64,000 nt of DNA from Solitalea agri. Its GTDB lineage: Bacteria > Bacteroidota > Bacteroidia > Sphingobacteriales > Sphingobacteriaceae. The stretch lies in the NCBI RefSeq assembly GCF_023914155.1, contig NZ_JAMWYS010000053.1, forward strand, positions 244,056 through 308,055, written 5' to 3'. The notes below the pieces were generated by a model. The model was not told the DNA's origin and did no database searches. It saw only the letters and a list, made by a program, of their open reading frames with translations. The position numbers and the translations under genes were made by a program. Numbering within the stretch: the first letter of the stretch is position 1; each line of letters starts with the position of its first letter. Of the stretch, positions 17,393 to 26,142 are shown one piece after another.

Positions 17393-17829
17393 AGTGAATG
17401 GTGAATAGTCTAAATATTTTGTTTCACACTATTAATCAGGCCCATGAGCATTTTGGTAATAGATTCTAGTTCAGCATACACTCTAGTGAATTGTTCTTTG
17501 TCTTTAATGAATTCTAATTCATCAGATAATAAAATCAAAGTATCCAATTCGCTTAACGAACCCGAAGCGATGTACAGAAACTGGACAAACTCCTTTTTGG
17601 TTTGCCGTGCAGCTCCTTCTGATATGTTTACTGGAACTGAAACTGCTGCTCGTCTTATTTGTGAAATGATTCCAAATTTTTCTTCGGATGGGAAAGATGA
17701 TGTTAAACGATATAAATCAACTACAAGACGAAAACTGCGTCTCCATACTTCTAACTTTTGATGTGGTTTCATAGATAATGTAAAGGTTGATACTAATTGA
17801 ATATAAGGAAAAACTATTCACCATTCACT
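17393..17829. mobile_element. IVP gene flanked by perfect 17-bp inverted repeats inside the kdp operon
   Basis: Positions 17393-17409 and 17813-17829 are perfect inverted copies of each other (built from the units GTGAATG, GTGAATA, GT). They enclose the minus-strand four-helix-bundle ORF 17410-17772. The left repeat touches the ORF stop codon, and the right one is 40 bp from its start. More units (CACCATTCACC) continue to about 17845. The arrangement looks like an inserted cassette with terminal inverted repeats. No transposase or target-site duplication was recognised, so the mechanism is unknown. Confidence 0.55.
17410..17772 (-). CDS. Four-helix-bundle protein (23S rRNA intervening-sequence/IVP family)
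   Basis: The 120-residue protein matches the IVP/S23-like four-helix-bundle family, with L-E-V-W-R-R-S near the start, F-P-S-E-E-K-F-G-I-I-S-Q-I-R-R-A-A-V-S-V-P-V-N-I-S-E-G-A in the middle, and F-L-Y-I-A-S-G-S-L-S-E-L-D-T. Members are found in 23S rRNA intervening sequences and, in Bacteroidota, scattered through genomes; their function is not settled. They resemble the Avd proteins of diversity-generating retroelements. Here it is antisense to, and between, kdpA and kdpB, and is bounded by perfect inverted repeats. That suggests insertion rather than a role in K+ transport. Confidence 0.88.
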   Translation of the reverse strand: MKPHQKLEVWRRSFRLVVDLYRLTSSFPSEEKFGIISQIRRAAVSVPVNISEGAARQTKKEFVQFLYIASGSLSELDTLILLSDELEFIKDKEQFTRVYAELESITKMLMGLINSVKQNI

Positions 17830-17852
17830 AAAACACCATTCACCAAATTAAC

Positions 17853-19892
17853 ATGAAAAGACAACGTAAAGCCCAATTGTTTGAAAGCAGCTCGGTAAAG
17901 GAAGCTTTGAAACAGTCATTTATAAAATTGAATCCACGTATCATGGTCAAAAATCCGGTAATGTTTACCGTCGAACTTGGTACAGTGGTTATGCTGATCG
18001 TAACGATTTTTGCAGCATTTTCTGCAGACAAAACACAAGGATCGGTTGTTTACAACTTTATCGTATTTCTGATCCTGTTTGTCACGGTACTGTTTGCCAA
18101 TTTTGCTGAAGCCATTGCTGAAGCACGAGGTAAAGCTCAAGCCGAATCATTGCGAAAAACCCGTGAAGAAACACCTGCGAAACGTATGATTTCTGAAAAT
18201 GGAAGAGTTGAAACGGTGAGTTCATCTTTCCTTCGTAAAGGCGATATATTTATTTGTGAGCCAGGAGATATAATTCCTACTGACGGTGAAATTATTGAAG
18301 GTTTAGCAACAATCGATGAATCAGCAATAACCGGAGAATCGGCTCCTGTAATTCGTGAAGCTGGTGGTGATAAATCATCGGTTACTGGAGGAACAAAGGT
18401 GCTTTCAGATAGAATTAAAGTAGAAGTTACCACACAACCAGGTGAATCATTTTTGGATAAAATGATTGCTTTGGTTGAAGGTGCTTCACGTCAGAAAACC
18501 CCTAATGAAATTGCCCTGACTATTTTATTGGCGAGCTTTACTTTGGTGTTCATCATCGTTTGTGTAACCTTAAAGCTGTTTGCTGATTATGCGAACACTC
18601 CAATTACCATTGCCGCATTCATATCATTGTTTGTTTGCTTGATCCCAACTACGATTGGTGGGTTACTATCGGCAATCGGTATTGCAGGTATGGATCGGGC
18701 ATTACGTGCTAACGTTATTGCCAAATCAGGTAAAGCGGTTGAAACTGCAGGTGATATCGACGTTTTACTGCTCGACAAAACAGGAACAATCACTATCGGT
18801 AATCGTAAAGCAACAGCCTTTTGGCCTGCCAAGGGTGAAGATGAAAAAGCAATGATTGAATGCAGTGTGCTTAGTTCATTAGCCGATGAAACCCCGGAAG
18901 GTAAATCAATTGTTGAATTGGCTGGACTCAATGGTGCTGTTTCAAAGCATGTGGAAAACGCTGAATACATCAAGTTTACTGCCGAAACCCGTAGTAGCGG
19001 GGTGAATCTGGCTGATGGTCGCAGAATCCGCAAAGGTGCTTTTGATTCGATCAGAAACATTGTAACTGCTGCCGGAAACGACGTTCCTTTTGAAGTTGAG
19101 GACCGGGTTAAAACAATCGCCTCAAATGGTGGCACACCCTTAGTTGTTTGCAAAAACGAGCAAGTGATGGGCGTAATCGAATTACAGGATATTATTAAAC
19201 CAGGTATCTCTGAACGCTTTGACCGCCTACGTAAAATGGGAATCAAAACTGTAATGGTTACAGGAGACAATCCGCTTACCGCAAAATACATTGCCGAAAA
19301 AGCTGGTGTTGATGATTTTATTGCCGAAGCTAAACCGGAAGATAAGATGCTTTATATTAAAAAAGAGCAGGCGGAAGGTAAACTGGTAGCCATGATGGGT
19401 GATGGTACCAACGATGCCCCTGCACTAGCACAGGCCGATGTGGGTGTGGCTATGAATAGCGGCACCCAAGCAGCAAAAGAAGCCGGCAACATGGTGGATT
19501 TGGATAATGATCCAACGAAACTGATTGAAGTTGTTGAAATTGGGAAACAATTGCTAATGACTCGTGGTACCTTAACCACATTCTCCATTGCTAATGATGT
19601 AGCAAAGTATTTTGCCATCGTACCAGCTTTGTTTATGGCTTCTATACCTGCCTTACAAAGTTTGAACATTATGAAACTGACAAGCCCTGAATCGGCAATT
19701 CTTTCAGCAATCATCTTTAACGCTATTATTATTCCAATGCTGATTCCTTTGGCATTGAAAGGAGTGGCTTATAAACCCATCGGAGCAAGTGCTTTGTTAC
19801 GCAGAAATCTATTGATTTATGGCTTAGGCGGAATCGTGGTGCCATTTATCGGCATTAAGCTGATTGATGTAGTAATAACAATGTTTTTATAA
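17853..19892 (+). CDS. kdpB: K+-transporting P-type ATPase subunit B (KdpB)
   Basis: KdpB is the ATP-hydrolysing subunit of the Kdp pump. The 679-residue protein has the actuator motif T-G-E-S near 152, the phosphorylation site D-K-T-G-T with Asp 308, the hinge M-V-T-G-D-N-P, and [11 protein letters not shown]. Membrane helices flank these as in class IA P-type ATPases. All catalytic residues look intact. Despite the inserted IVP gene upstream it is still co-oriented with kdpA. The 113-bp gap to kdpC is again heptad repeat. Confidence 0.97.
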   Translation: MKRQRKAQLFESSSVKEALKQSFIKLNPRIMVKNPVMFTVELGTVVMLIVTIFAAFSADKTQGSVVYNFIVFLILFVTVLFANFAEAIAEARGKAQAESLRKTREETPAKRMISENGRVETVSSSFLRKGDIFICEPGDIIPTDGEIIEGLATIDESAITGESAPVIREAGGDKSSVTGGTKVLSDRIKVEVTTQPGESFLDKMIALVEGASRQKTPNEIALTILLASFTLVFIIVCVTLKLFADYANTPITIAAFISLFVCLIPTTIGGLLSAIGIAGMDRALRANVIAKSGKAVETAGDIDVLLLDKTGTITIGNRKATAFWPAKGEDEKAMIECSVLSSLADETPEGKSIVELAGLNGAVSKHVENAEYIKFTAETRSSGVNLADGRRIRKGAFDSIRNIVTAAGNDVPFEVEDRVKTIASNGGTPLVVCKNEQVMGVIELQDIIKPGISERFDRLRKMGIKTVMVTGDNPLTAKYIAEKAGVDDFIAEAKPEDKMLYIKKEQAEGKLVAMMGDGTNDAPALAQADVGVAMNSGTQAAKEAGNMVDLDNDPTKLIEVVEIGKQLLMTRGTLTTFSIANDVAKYFAIVPALFMASIPALQSLNIMKLTSPESAILSAIIFNAIIIPMLIPLALKGVAYKPIGASALLRRNLLIYGLGGIVVPFIGIKLIDVVITMFL

Positions 19893-19897
19893 AATAA

Positions 19898-19996
19898 GTG
19901 AATAGTGAATAGTAAATAGTAAATAGTGAGAAGCAAATAGATAGCTGACTGAACTAATAACTATTAAACATTCACCGTTCACTATTCACCATTAAC
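19898..19996. repeat. Heptad repeat block between kdpB and kdpC
   Basis: Six units in exact 7-bp register (GTGAATA, GTGAATA, GTAAATA, GTAAATA, GTGAGAA, GCAAATA; 19898-19939) are followed by a short spacer. Complementary units follow (CATTCACC, GTTCACTATTCACC; to about 19996). The block can form a hairpin. It resembles the ends of the IVP element but contains no gene. Confidence 0.75.
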
Positions 19997-20005
19997 TAAA
20001 TTAAA

Positions 20006-20569
20006 ATGAAAAAATATCTTCTTCCATCTATAAAATTGACCATTGTTCTTACAGTGGTATTAGCCGGATTATATCCACTTGCATTAGCAGGATTGGCCAA
20101 ATTTGCTCCAGGTAATGGCGATGGAGTTAAAGTAACCCTGAACGGTAAAGTGGTAGGTTATGCAAACGTAGGTCAAAAGTTCACTGAAGATAAATACTTC
20201 TGGGGCCGACCTTCGGCTGTAGATTATAACGCAGCCGGTTCTGCAGGGTCAAATAAGGGCCCGTCAAATCCGGATTACCTAAAAGTAGTGCAAGGCCGTA
20301 TTGATACATTTTTGGTTCATAACCCAACGGTTAAAAAGCATGAAATTCCTGCTGAATTGGTAACTGCTTCGGGTAGTGGTTTAGATCCCCATATTTCTCC
20401 AAAAGCTGCTGAAATTCAAATTGCCCGGATTGCTAAGGTGCGTGGTATTGAAGAGTCTGAATTGAAAAATTTAGTAATTCAATACACTGAAAAACCTTTG
20501 TTGGGATTTATGGGGCCTGAAAAAATAAATGTACTTAAACTAAATGTGGCTTTAGATCAGCTTAAATAA
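20006..20569 (+). CDS. kdpC: K+-transporting ATPase subunit C (KdpC)
   Basis: KdpC is the single-span accessory subunit of the Kdp pump. The 187-residue protein has one N-terminal membrane helix (residues 7-30), the motif F-W-G-R-P-S-A-V-D-Y near 66, and the conserved S-G-S-G-L-D-P-H-I-S-P near 121. Length is typical. The stop codon overlaps the start of the porin gene (TAATG), so the two are translationally coupled. Confidence 0.95.
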   Translation: MKKYLLPSIKLTIVLTVVLAGLYPLALAGLAKFAPGNGDGVKVTLNGKVVGYANVGQKFTEDKYFWGRPSAVDYNAAGSAGSNKGPSNPDYLKVVQGRIDTFLVHNPTVKKHEIPAELVTASGSGLDPHISPKAAEIQIARIAKVRGIEESELKNLVIQYTEKPLLGFMGPEKINVLKLNVALDQLK

Positions 20570-21648
20570 TGAAACAAATGAAAAGAACACTAACTGTCAT
20601 AGCTTCATTTATATCGTTTAATGCTGTTGCTCAAGACGAAAAATCACAAATATCATTTGGCGGATATTTAGAAACTTATTACAGCTATGACTTTAATAAA
20701 CCAGTTGATGGTAATAAACCTTCATTTATCTATAGCCACAATCGCCACAATGAAGTAAATGTCAATCTAGCTCTTCTTAAAGTATCATATGTTAATGAAC
20801 GTATACGGGCAAATCTTGCGCTGATGGCGGGTACTTATTCAAATGCAAATCTTGCCGCAGAAAACGGAGTGCTAAAAAATGTTTATGAAGCCAGTGCCGG
20901 TTTCAAGCTATCCAAAACAAAGAATTTATGGGTAGATGCAGGAATCTTTGGTTCACACATTGGTTTTGAAAGCGCCATTTCCAAAGATTGCTGGACCTTG
21001 ACAAGAAGTTTGTTAGCAGATAATACTCCTTACTATGAAGCAGGTGCAAAGCTTACCTACAATTCTGATAATAGTAAGTGGATGTTGTGTGCTTTGCTTT
21101 TAAATGGCTGGCAGCGAATTACCCGGGTTTCTGGCAACTCAACATTAGGCGTAGGAACACAAGTTGCCTATAAACCATCCGAAAAATTAACTCTAAACTG
21201 GAGCACCTTTATAGGGAATGATAAGCCGGATTCTGTAAAACAAATGCGTTACTACAATAATTTCTATGGAATTGTACAACTTACCAATAAGTTGGGCGTA
21301 ACTGTCGGATTTGATTATGGTATTGAACAAAAATCAAAAGGCTCAACCCAATACAATAATTGGTACAGTCCGGTATTTATAGCCCGATATGCCTTTAGCG
21401 ATAAATTTGCAATGGCAGGTCGGGTTGAATATTACCACGATGAAAATGGAGTGATTATAGTCACGGATACCGAGAATGGTTTTAAAACTTTAGGATATTC
21501 AGTGAACTTTGATTATTTACCGATAACCAATGTGGCAATTCGATGGGAAGGCAGATTATTAGAAAGTAAAGACAAAATATTTACAAGAGATGAAAGGGCA
21601 GTGAATCAGGATGCTTTTGTGACGACTTCTATTGCTATCGCATTTTAG
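20569..21648 (+). CDS. Outer-membrane beta-barrel porin of the kdp operon (BBP2/OmpL-like)
   Basis: The 359-residue protein has a signal peptide ending near A-V-A-Q-D (residue 21) and alternating hydrophobic/aromatic strands (for example G-G-Y-L-E-T-Y-Y-S-Y-D-F and V-G-F-D-Y-G-I-E). It ends in a strand that finishes with Phe, as outer-membrane barrels do. The pattern fits the putative beta-barrel porin-2 family. Its ATG overlaps the kdpC stop, so it is part of the operon and probably lets K+ cross the outer membrane under potassium limitation. That role is inferred from context. Confidence 0.8.
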   Translation: MKQMKRTLTVIASFISFNAVAQDEKSQISFGGYLETYYSYDFNKPVDGNKPSFIYSHNRHNEVNVNLALLKVSYVNERIRANLALMAGTYSNANLAAENGVLKNVYEASAGFKLSKTKNLWVDAGIFGSHIGFESAISKDCWTLTRSLLADNTPYYEAGAKLTYNSDNSKWMLCALLLNGWQRITRVSGNSTLGVGTQVAYKPSEKLTLNWSTFIGNDKPDSVKQMRYYNNFYGIVQLTNKLGVTVGFDYGIEQKSKGSTQYNNWYSPVFIARYAFSDKFAMAGRVEYYHDENGVIIVTDTENGFKTLGYSVNFDYLPITNVAIRWEGRLLESKDKIFTRDERAVNQDAFVTTSIAIAF

Positions 21649-21650
21649 TT

Positions 21651-21786
21651 ATGAATAGTAAATAGTGGATAGTTAATAGTGAATAGAATGTTTTTAGACT
21701 TTCTTATCTTTTGATTTTCTTAGTTTTTACCACTTACTATTCACTATTTGTCAATTTACTATTCACTATTTACCAGTTTACTGTTC
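21651..21786. repeat. Heptad repeat block between porin and kdpD
   Basis: Five units in 7-bp register (ATGAATA, GTAAATA, GTGGATA, GTTAATA, GTGAATA; 21651-21685) are followed by about 45 bp of T-rich sequence. Complementary units then run to about 21786 (TACTATTCACTATT twice, TTTACC). This is the fourth such block in the kdp locus. Confidence 0.72.
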
Positions 21787-21800
21787 ATTAAATTTGAATT

Positions 21801-22925
21801 ATGCCTGAAAAGGATCAAACGACTCACAATTTTTTAAACCTTATTCGTCAGCCTAACAGAGGCAAGTTTAAGATATACATTGGTATGAGTGCGGGTGTAG
21901 GGAAAACTTATCGGATGCTCCAGGAAGCTCATGCTCTTTTAAAAAGTGGAATTGAGGTTAAAATTGGGTACGTCGAAACGCATAGGCGAGCTGAAACTGA
22001 AGCTTTATTACAAGGATTGCCAATTGTTCCTCGTCGTAAACTGTTTTACAAGGGAAAGGAGCTGGAGGAAATGGATCTTCAGGCCATTCTTAATCTCCAC
22101 CCCGAAGTAGTTATTGTGGATGAACTGGCTCATTCAAACATAGAGGGAAGCAAAAACCCAAAACGTTGGCAAGATGTGGTGGATATTTTAAACGCAGGGA
22201 TCAATGTAATTAGTGCTGTAAATATTCAGCATTTGGAAAGTTTGAATGAGGATGTTGAAAAGATCACAACAATTTCTATTACTGAACGGATACCAGACAG
22301 TATGCTGTTAATGGCCGACGAGGTAGTGAATATTGATCTGACAGCTGAAGAATTGGTAACTCGCTTACGGGAAGGTAAAATTTATGAAAAAGCTAAAATT
22401 GAAACCGCTCTTGGTAATTTTTTTCAATCAGATAAAATCCTTCAGTTACGCGAATTGGCGCTTAAGGAAGTTGCAAACCAGGTAACACGTAAAGTGGAAA
22501 CGGAAGTGCCTAAGAATATCAAGTTGCGCAAAGAAGTGTTTCTGGCTTGTATTAGCACCAATGATAAATCGGCTAAAAATATCATTCGAAAAACGGCACG
22601 TTTGGCGGCTTATTACCGTTCTACCTGGATGGTATTGTATGTACAACGTTCTGTAGAAAGTGTTGATCGGATTAAATTGGATGCTCAACGACATTTAATT
22701 AATAATTTCAAGCTGGCTACTGAATTAGGTGCTGAAGTGATACGGGAAAAAAATGATGACAGGGTTGAAGCCATGATAGCTGTTTGTACCCGATTTGAGG
22801 TTACCACCATTTGTATGGGAAAACCACATTTTAACTTTTTTGCGCGATTGACGGGTAATTCTTTTTTTAATCGCCTTATGAAACATATTTCCGAAAAGGA
22901 TATTGATGTAGTAATTCTGTCTTAA
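21801..22925 (+). CDS. kdpD: Short KdpD: sensor/USP protein without kinase domains
   Basis: The 374-residue protein corresponds to the cytoplasmic N-terminal half of KdpD. It has a KdpD sensor domain with Walker A G-M-S-A-G-V-G-K-T at residues 28-36, G-Y-V-E-T-H-R-R-A-E-T near 57, and V-D-E-L-A-H-S-N near 110. A universal-stress-protein-like domain follows (about 245-374). In E. coli this half is fused to membrane helices and a histidine kinase; here it ends and the kinase is the next gene, 2 bp away. It should sense cytoplasmic K+ or c-di-AMP-type signals and act with the kinase; the ligand is not shown by the sequence. Confidence 0.9.
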   Translation: MPEKDQTTHNFLNLIRQPNRGKFKIYIGMSAGVGKTYRMLQEAHALLKSGIEVKIGYVETHRRAETEALLQGLPIVPRRKLFYKGKELEEMDLQAILNLHPEVVIVDELAHSNIEGSKNPKRWQDVVDILNAGINVISAVNIQHLESLNEDVEKITTISITERIPDSMLLMADEVVNIDLTAEELVTRLREGKIYEKAKIETALGNFFQSDKILQLRELALKEVANQVTRKVETEVPKNIKLRKEVFLACISTNDKSAKNIIRKTARLAAYYRSTWMVLYVQRSVESVDRIKLDAQRHLINNFKLATELGAEVIREKNDDRVEAMIAVCTRFEVTTICMGKPHFNFFARLTGNSFFNRLMKHISEKDIDVVILS

Positions 22926-22927
22926 CG

Positions 22928-24673
22928 ATGAAACTGATCAACAAATTACGCCTTGGCCTAGGCCTTTTATTTTTCTTCATGCTGCTGGTGTATGGGCTTT
23001 CAGCCTATTACCTCCGGAAGTTATCTAAAGAATCAGAATTGATACTTAAGAATAACTACGAAACACTGGAGTTTTCAAAAAACATGATGAAGATTCTGGA
23101 TCTTTCTGGAGGGATGCTGACGAAGGAAGATGCTTTTAATTTTGAATACAATCTGAAAAAACAGGAAACCAATGTAACCGAGTTAGGTGAAGGAGAATTT
23201 ACAAAAGAAATTAGAACTGGGTTTGAATCATTGAAAAAAGCTACAGGCAACGAAACAAAAGCTTCAATTAAAGCGGATGTAGAGAAAAGTCTTTATGCAA
23301 TTATGGATCTAAACATGGAGGCTATTGTTAAGAAGAATAGTATTGCAAGTGAAACTGCGAGGAAAGCGGCTATCTATGTCACTTTAATTAGCTCTTTTTT
23401 CTTTCTGGTTGCCTTCAGTTTCATCGTGAATTTCCCCGGGTACATAGCAAATCCAATTAGCGAACTAACGTTTAAAATTAAAGAGATAGCAAATAAGCGA
23501 TATGATCAACGGTTAAGTTTTTCAAGAAACGATGAATTTGGTGATCTGGCACAGGCATTTAATACCATGGCCTCCAAATTAAATGAGTATGAGCATAGTA
23601 ATCTGGCGAAAATACTGTTTGAAAAAAGCCGTATCGAAACGATTATTAATAGTATGCAGGATGCGATTATCGGTTTTGATGAAAACAATACAATTCTGTT
23701 TGCCAATCCGGTTGCGCTTACTCTTTTAGGTCTGAAGGATCAGGATGTAGTTGGGAAATATGCCCCTGATGTTGCACTTAGAAATGATTTGCTGCGAAAT
23801 TTATTAAAGGCTGGAAATTCTGAAGATCTGAAGATCTTCGCTGAAAATAAGGAGAGCTATTTTTCCAAAGAGACTTTTCAGGTAACCTCGGAAACAGAAG
23901 GCGGCGAACCTAAAATTATTGGCCAGGTGATTTCTTTGAAAAATATTACCAAGTTTCATGAGCTCAACGAAGCTAAAACCAATTTCATAGCCACTATTTC
24001 TCATGAGTTAAAAACACCGATTTCGGCCATAAAAATGAGTTTGAAACTGCTGGAAGATAATCGTGTTGGTATAATGAATGAGGAGCAAAAAGATTTAGTG
24101 AATCATATTAAAGAAGATACCAGTCGTTTATTAAAAATAACAGGAGAACTGCTCGATCTTTCGCAGGTTGAAACGGGAAACATTCAATTGAATTTCCAAA
24201 CGATTAAACCAGTTGATATTGTGAATTATGCGTTGGAGGCGGTCCAAGTCCCAGCTTCGCTAAAAGGAGTTACTATTGATCTTAAGCTTGAAGATAAGCT
24301 TCCCGAAGTTTGCGCCGATACGGAAAAAACAGCCTGGGTTTTGGTTAACTTTCTTACCAATGCCATCCGTTACAGTCCTGAAAGGTCTACTGTAAATTTG
24401 AAGTTGGTGAGGAAAAACGATGCTGTTGAATTTTCTGTAAAAGATTTAGGAAAAGGCATTGATGCGCAATACTTGGAAAAAATTTTCGACCGTTATTTTC
24501 AAGTACCCAGTGATTTAAACTCGAAAGGAGGAACAGGCCTTGGTTTAGCCATCTCCAAGGATTTTATTCAAGCCCAACATGGTCAAATTTGGGCGGAGAG
24601 CGAACCGGGAATGGGTAGTACTTTTCATTTTACATTGCCGGTAATGAAAATTCCTAAGGAAGGAATCATTTAA
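22928..24673 (+). CDS. Membrane histidine kinase partner of the short KdpD
   Basis: The 581-residue kinase has a membrane helix at 8-28, a periplasmic helical sensor of about 110 residues, a second helix at about 148-170 and a HAMP domain (about 172-222). A PAS domain (about 233-330) and HisKA with His 359 in S-H-E-L-K-T-P come next. The HATPase has N-F-L-T-N-A-I-R-Y-S-P (N box), D-L-G-K-G-I-D (G1) and G-G-T-G-L-G-L-A-I-S-K (G2). All catalytic motifs are intact. It is 2 bp after kdpD. Its likely partner regulator is the NtrC-type protein at 13207, at the other end of the locus. The sensor half is duplicated as the sensor-only gene at 14619. Confidence 0.9.
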   Translation: MKLINKLRLGLGLLFFFMLLVYGLSAYYLRKLSKESELILKNNYETLEFSKNMMKILDLSGGMLTKEDAFNFEYNLKKQETNVTELGEGEFTKEIRTGFESLKKATGNETKASIKADVEKSLYAIMDLNMEAIVKKNSIASETARKAAIYVTLISSFFFLVAFSFIVNFPGYIANPISELTFKIKEIANKRYDQRLSFSRNDEFGDLAQAFNTMASKLNEYEHSNLAKILFEKSRIETIINSMQDAIIGFDENNTILFANPVALTLLGLKDQDVVGKYAPDVALRNDLLRNLLKAGNSEDLKIFAENKESYFSKETFQVTSETEGGEPKIIGQVISLKNITKFHELNEAKTNFIATISHELKTPISAIKMSLKLLEDNRVGIMNEEQKDLVNHIKEDTSRLLKITGELLDLSQVETGNIQLNFQTIKPVDIVNYALEAVQVPASLKGVTIDLKLEDKLPEVCADTEKTAWVLVNFLTNAIRYSPERSTVNLKLVRKNDAVEFSVKDLGKGIDAQYLEKIFDRYFQVPSDLNSKGGTGLGLAISKDFIQAQHGQIWAESEPGMGSTFHFTLPVMKIPKEGII

Positions 24674-24818
24674 ATATTATGTTGTTATTGCTGATGTAGT
24701 AGGTAATCTTTTCCTCTGTCGTATTCAGCCCCTTTGTTGTCCTGTTTGCACCTTTTCAATAAAACTTAATGCATGTATCTTTAATGTATTATTTGAAACA
24801 ACCTGTAAATAATTAACT

Positions 24819-25331
24819 ATGGAAACCCTGACAATAAAGGACAGCAGAGTGTATGCGCTTATCACTTTACATGATATGCATACAAAGTTTTATCACAGTG
24901 TTCTTGTGGATATTTCTGAAGAGGATGCTCATAATCGTTTAAATACAAAGGCCAATCATGTTGCCTGGTTAGCAGGAAGTTTGGTGAATGAACGATATGA
25001 ATTGGCTAAGTTACTTGCTCCGGGCTCCACTGAACAGATAAGGAAAACAGCTTCTTATGAACTATTTAAAGATCATAAAGGTATTCAAGAAAATACTGCA
25101 TATCCAGCACTGGCTGACTATAAAAAAGATTGGGATGCGATCAGTCCTGTTTTGAAAAATTTGCTTGAGAATATAAGCACAGAGAAACTTGATAGCTTAT
25201 TTGAGATGCCGGAAATGAGCATGCCTTATTATGATCTGATCACCTTCATGACTCATCGCGAATCTTATTGTATTGGTCAAATAGCTTTGTGGCGTCGACT
25301 GTTGGGGTATGAAGCAATGAAGTATATGTAA
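24819..25331 (+). CDS. DinB-superfamily protein
   Basis: The 170-residue protein looks like a DinB-type four-helix bundle. Histidines are placed like the metal triad: T-L-H-D-M-H near residue 18, A-N-H-V-A-W-L near 48, and T-H-R-E-S-Y-C-I-G-Q-I-A-L-W-R-R-L-L-G near 145. Bacteroidota have many such proteins; they are metal-binding and some act as thiol transferases, but substrates are mostly unknown. It stands alone, with 145 bp before it and a terminator after it. Confidence 0.7.
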   Translation: METLTIKDSRVYALITLHDMHTKFYHSVLVDISEEDAHNRLNTKANHVAWLAGSLVNERYELAKLLAPGSTEQIRKTASYELFKDHKGIQENTAYPALADYKKDWDAISPVLKNLLENISTEKLDSLFEMPEMSMPYYDLITFMTHRESYCIGQIALWRRLLGYEAMKYM

Positions 25332-25391
25332 GGATTAGCAAAAAGGAACCCTAATAATAAACCAGCCGCGAGGTTGTTAATTTAATTTAAG

Positions 25392-25423
25392 AGGCCTTTC
25401 CGGAACTCGAAAGGGCCTTTTTG
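25392..25423 (+). terminator. Intrinsic terminator after the DinB-like gene
   Basis: A GC-rich hairpin (AGGCCTTTC / GAAAGGGCCT with one bulge) followed by five T residues lies about 60 bp after the stop codon. Confidence 0.75.
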
Positions 25424-25793
25424 TATTAGAATCAGGGTTGGATTTTGATATGAAGTAGATCATTCAGATCGCTTAGGGATAAAAATTTAATGTCATATGT
25501 GTGGTGAGTGCCTTCCATCCCGATAGCTGTCGGGAGGCGGACCGAATGTTCATCCCGGTTCAACCGGGATCCAATTAGTCTACTAGCTTTCAGCATATCG
25601 CATTTTAATTATTTCAGTTTCTGGGTTAGCGACCTTTTATTTTTTCGGGCTTGTGCTGCTTAGGGATTGAGAGAGGAAAAATAAGTCCCGATAGTAATCG
25701 GGACGTTCCAGAAACGGGGCCAAGCCGGCTCTGGAGGCGAATGATTGCCGAAAGGTTTTACATGAAAATATTTTGTGATAGTAAACAATACTA
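25424..25793. repeat. Non-coding stretch with three short palindromes
   Basis: No convincing gene is present in this gap. It holds palindromes at about 25517-25535 (ATCCCGATAGC / TGTCGGGA), 25552-25570 (ATCCCGGTT c AACCGGGAT, perfect 9-bp arms) and 25685-25704 (GTCCCGAT agta ATCGGGAC, perfect 8-bp arms). The last is related to the element at 11378. A GC-richer segment after the third palindrome (about 25705-25760) has no assigned function. Small ORFs on both strands here have no signal of being genes. Confidence 0.6.
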
Positions 25794-26009
25794 CTACCTC
25801 TTTTTAAGCCGGTCGATCTTTTCGCCAATAAGTTGAACGTTTTCGGCCGTTAATTCTTCCTTCGCATTTTCTTCCAGCATCCAGCCTCCGTTTTCCCAAC
25901 GTATAAAACCGATATACTGATTGTCGCGTGTAATACGGTAAAGGTTCTTTTGAGTCGATCGGGCCTTGTAAATTTTATTCCCTACAAAAGGAATCTGGTA
26001 TTCATCCAT
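25794..26009 (-). CDS. Hypothetical small soluble protein
   Basis: The 71-residue reading frame begins M-D-E-Y-Q-I-P-F-V-G-N-K-I-Y, has a beta-rich middle (Y-I-G-F-I-R-W-E-N-G-G-W-M-L) and a charged helical end (E-K-I-D-R-L-K-K-R). There is no signal peptide or membrane segment. It is divergent from the fecR gene. The balanced composition suggests a real gene, but no family was recognised. Confidence 0.6.
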   Translation of the reverse strand: MDEYQIPFVGNKIYKARSTQKNLYRITRDNQYIGFIRWENGGWMLEENAKEELTAENVQLIGEKIDRLKKR

Positions 26010-26142
26010 GCCATCAAAACTATCATAATTAAATTGAAATTAAACACGGTTGAGCTTCAATAGTTCTACTTAAAAAAATATTTTAAAAATAATTGGTAAA
26101 AATTGAAAGGTACTTACACTAATAGCTAAACAGGTTTTAGTA

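Noticed and set aside
17444..17761. 105-codon ORF antisense to the IVP gene
   Set aside because: The IVP family match on the other strand is clear; this is its shadow.
25637..25836. Overlapping ORFs of about 60 codons on both strands
   Set aside because: They cross palindromes, have no family features and show no start signal.
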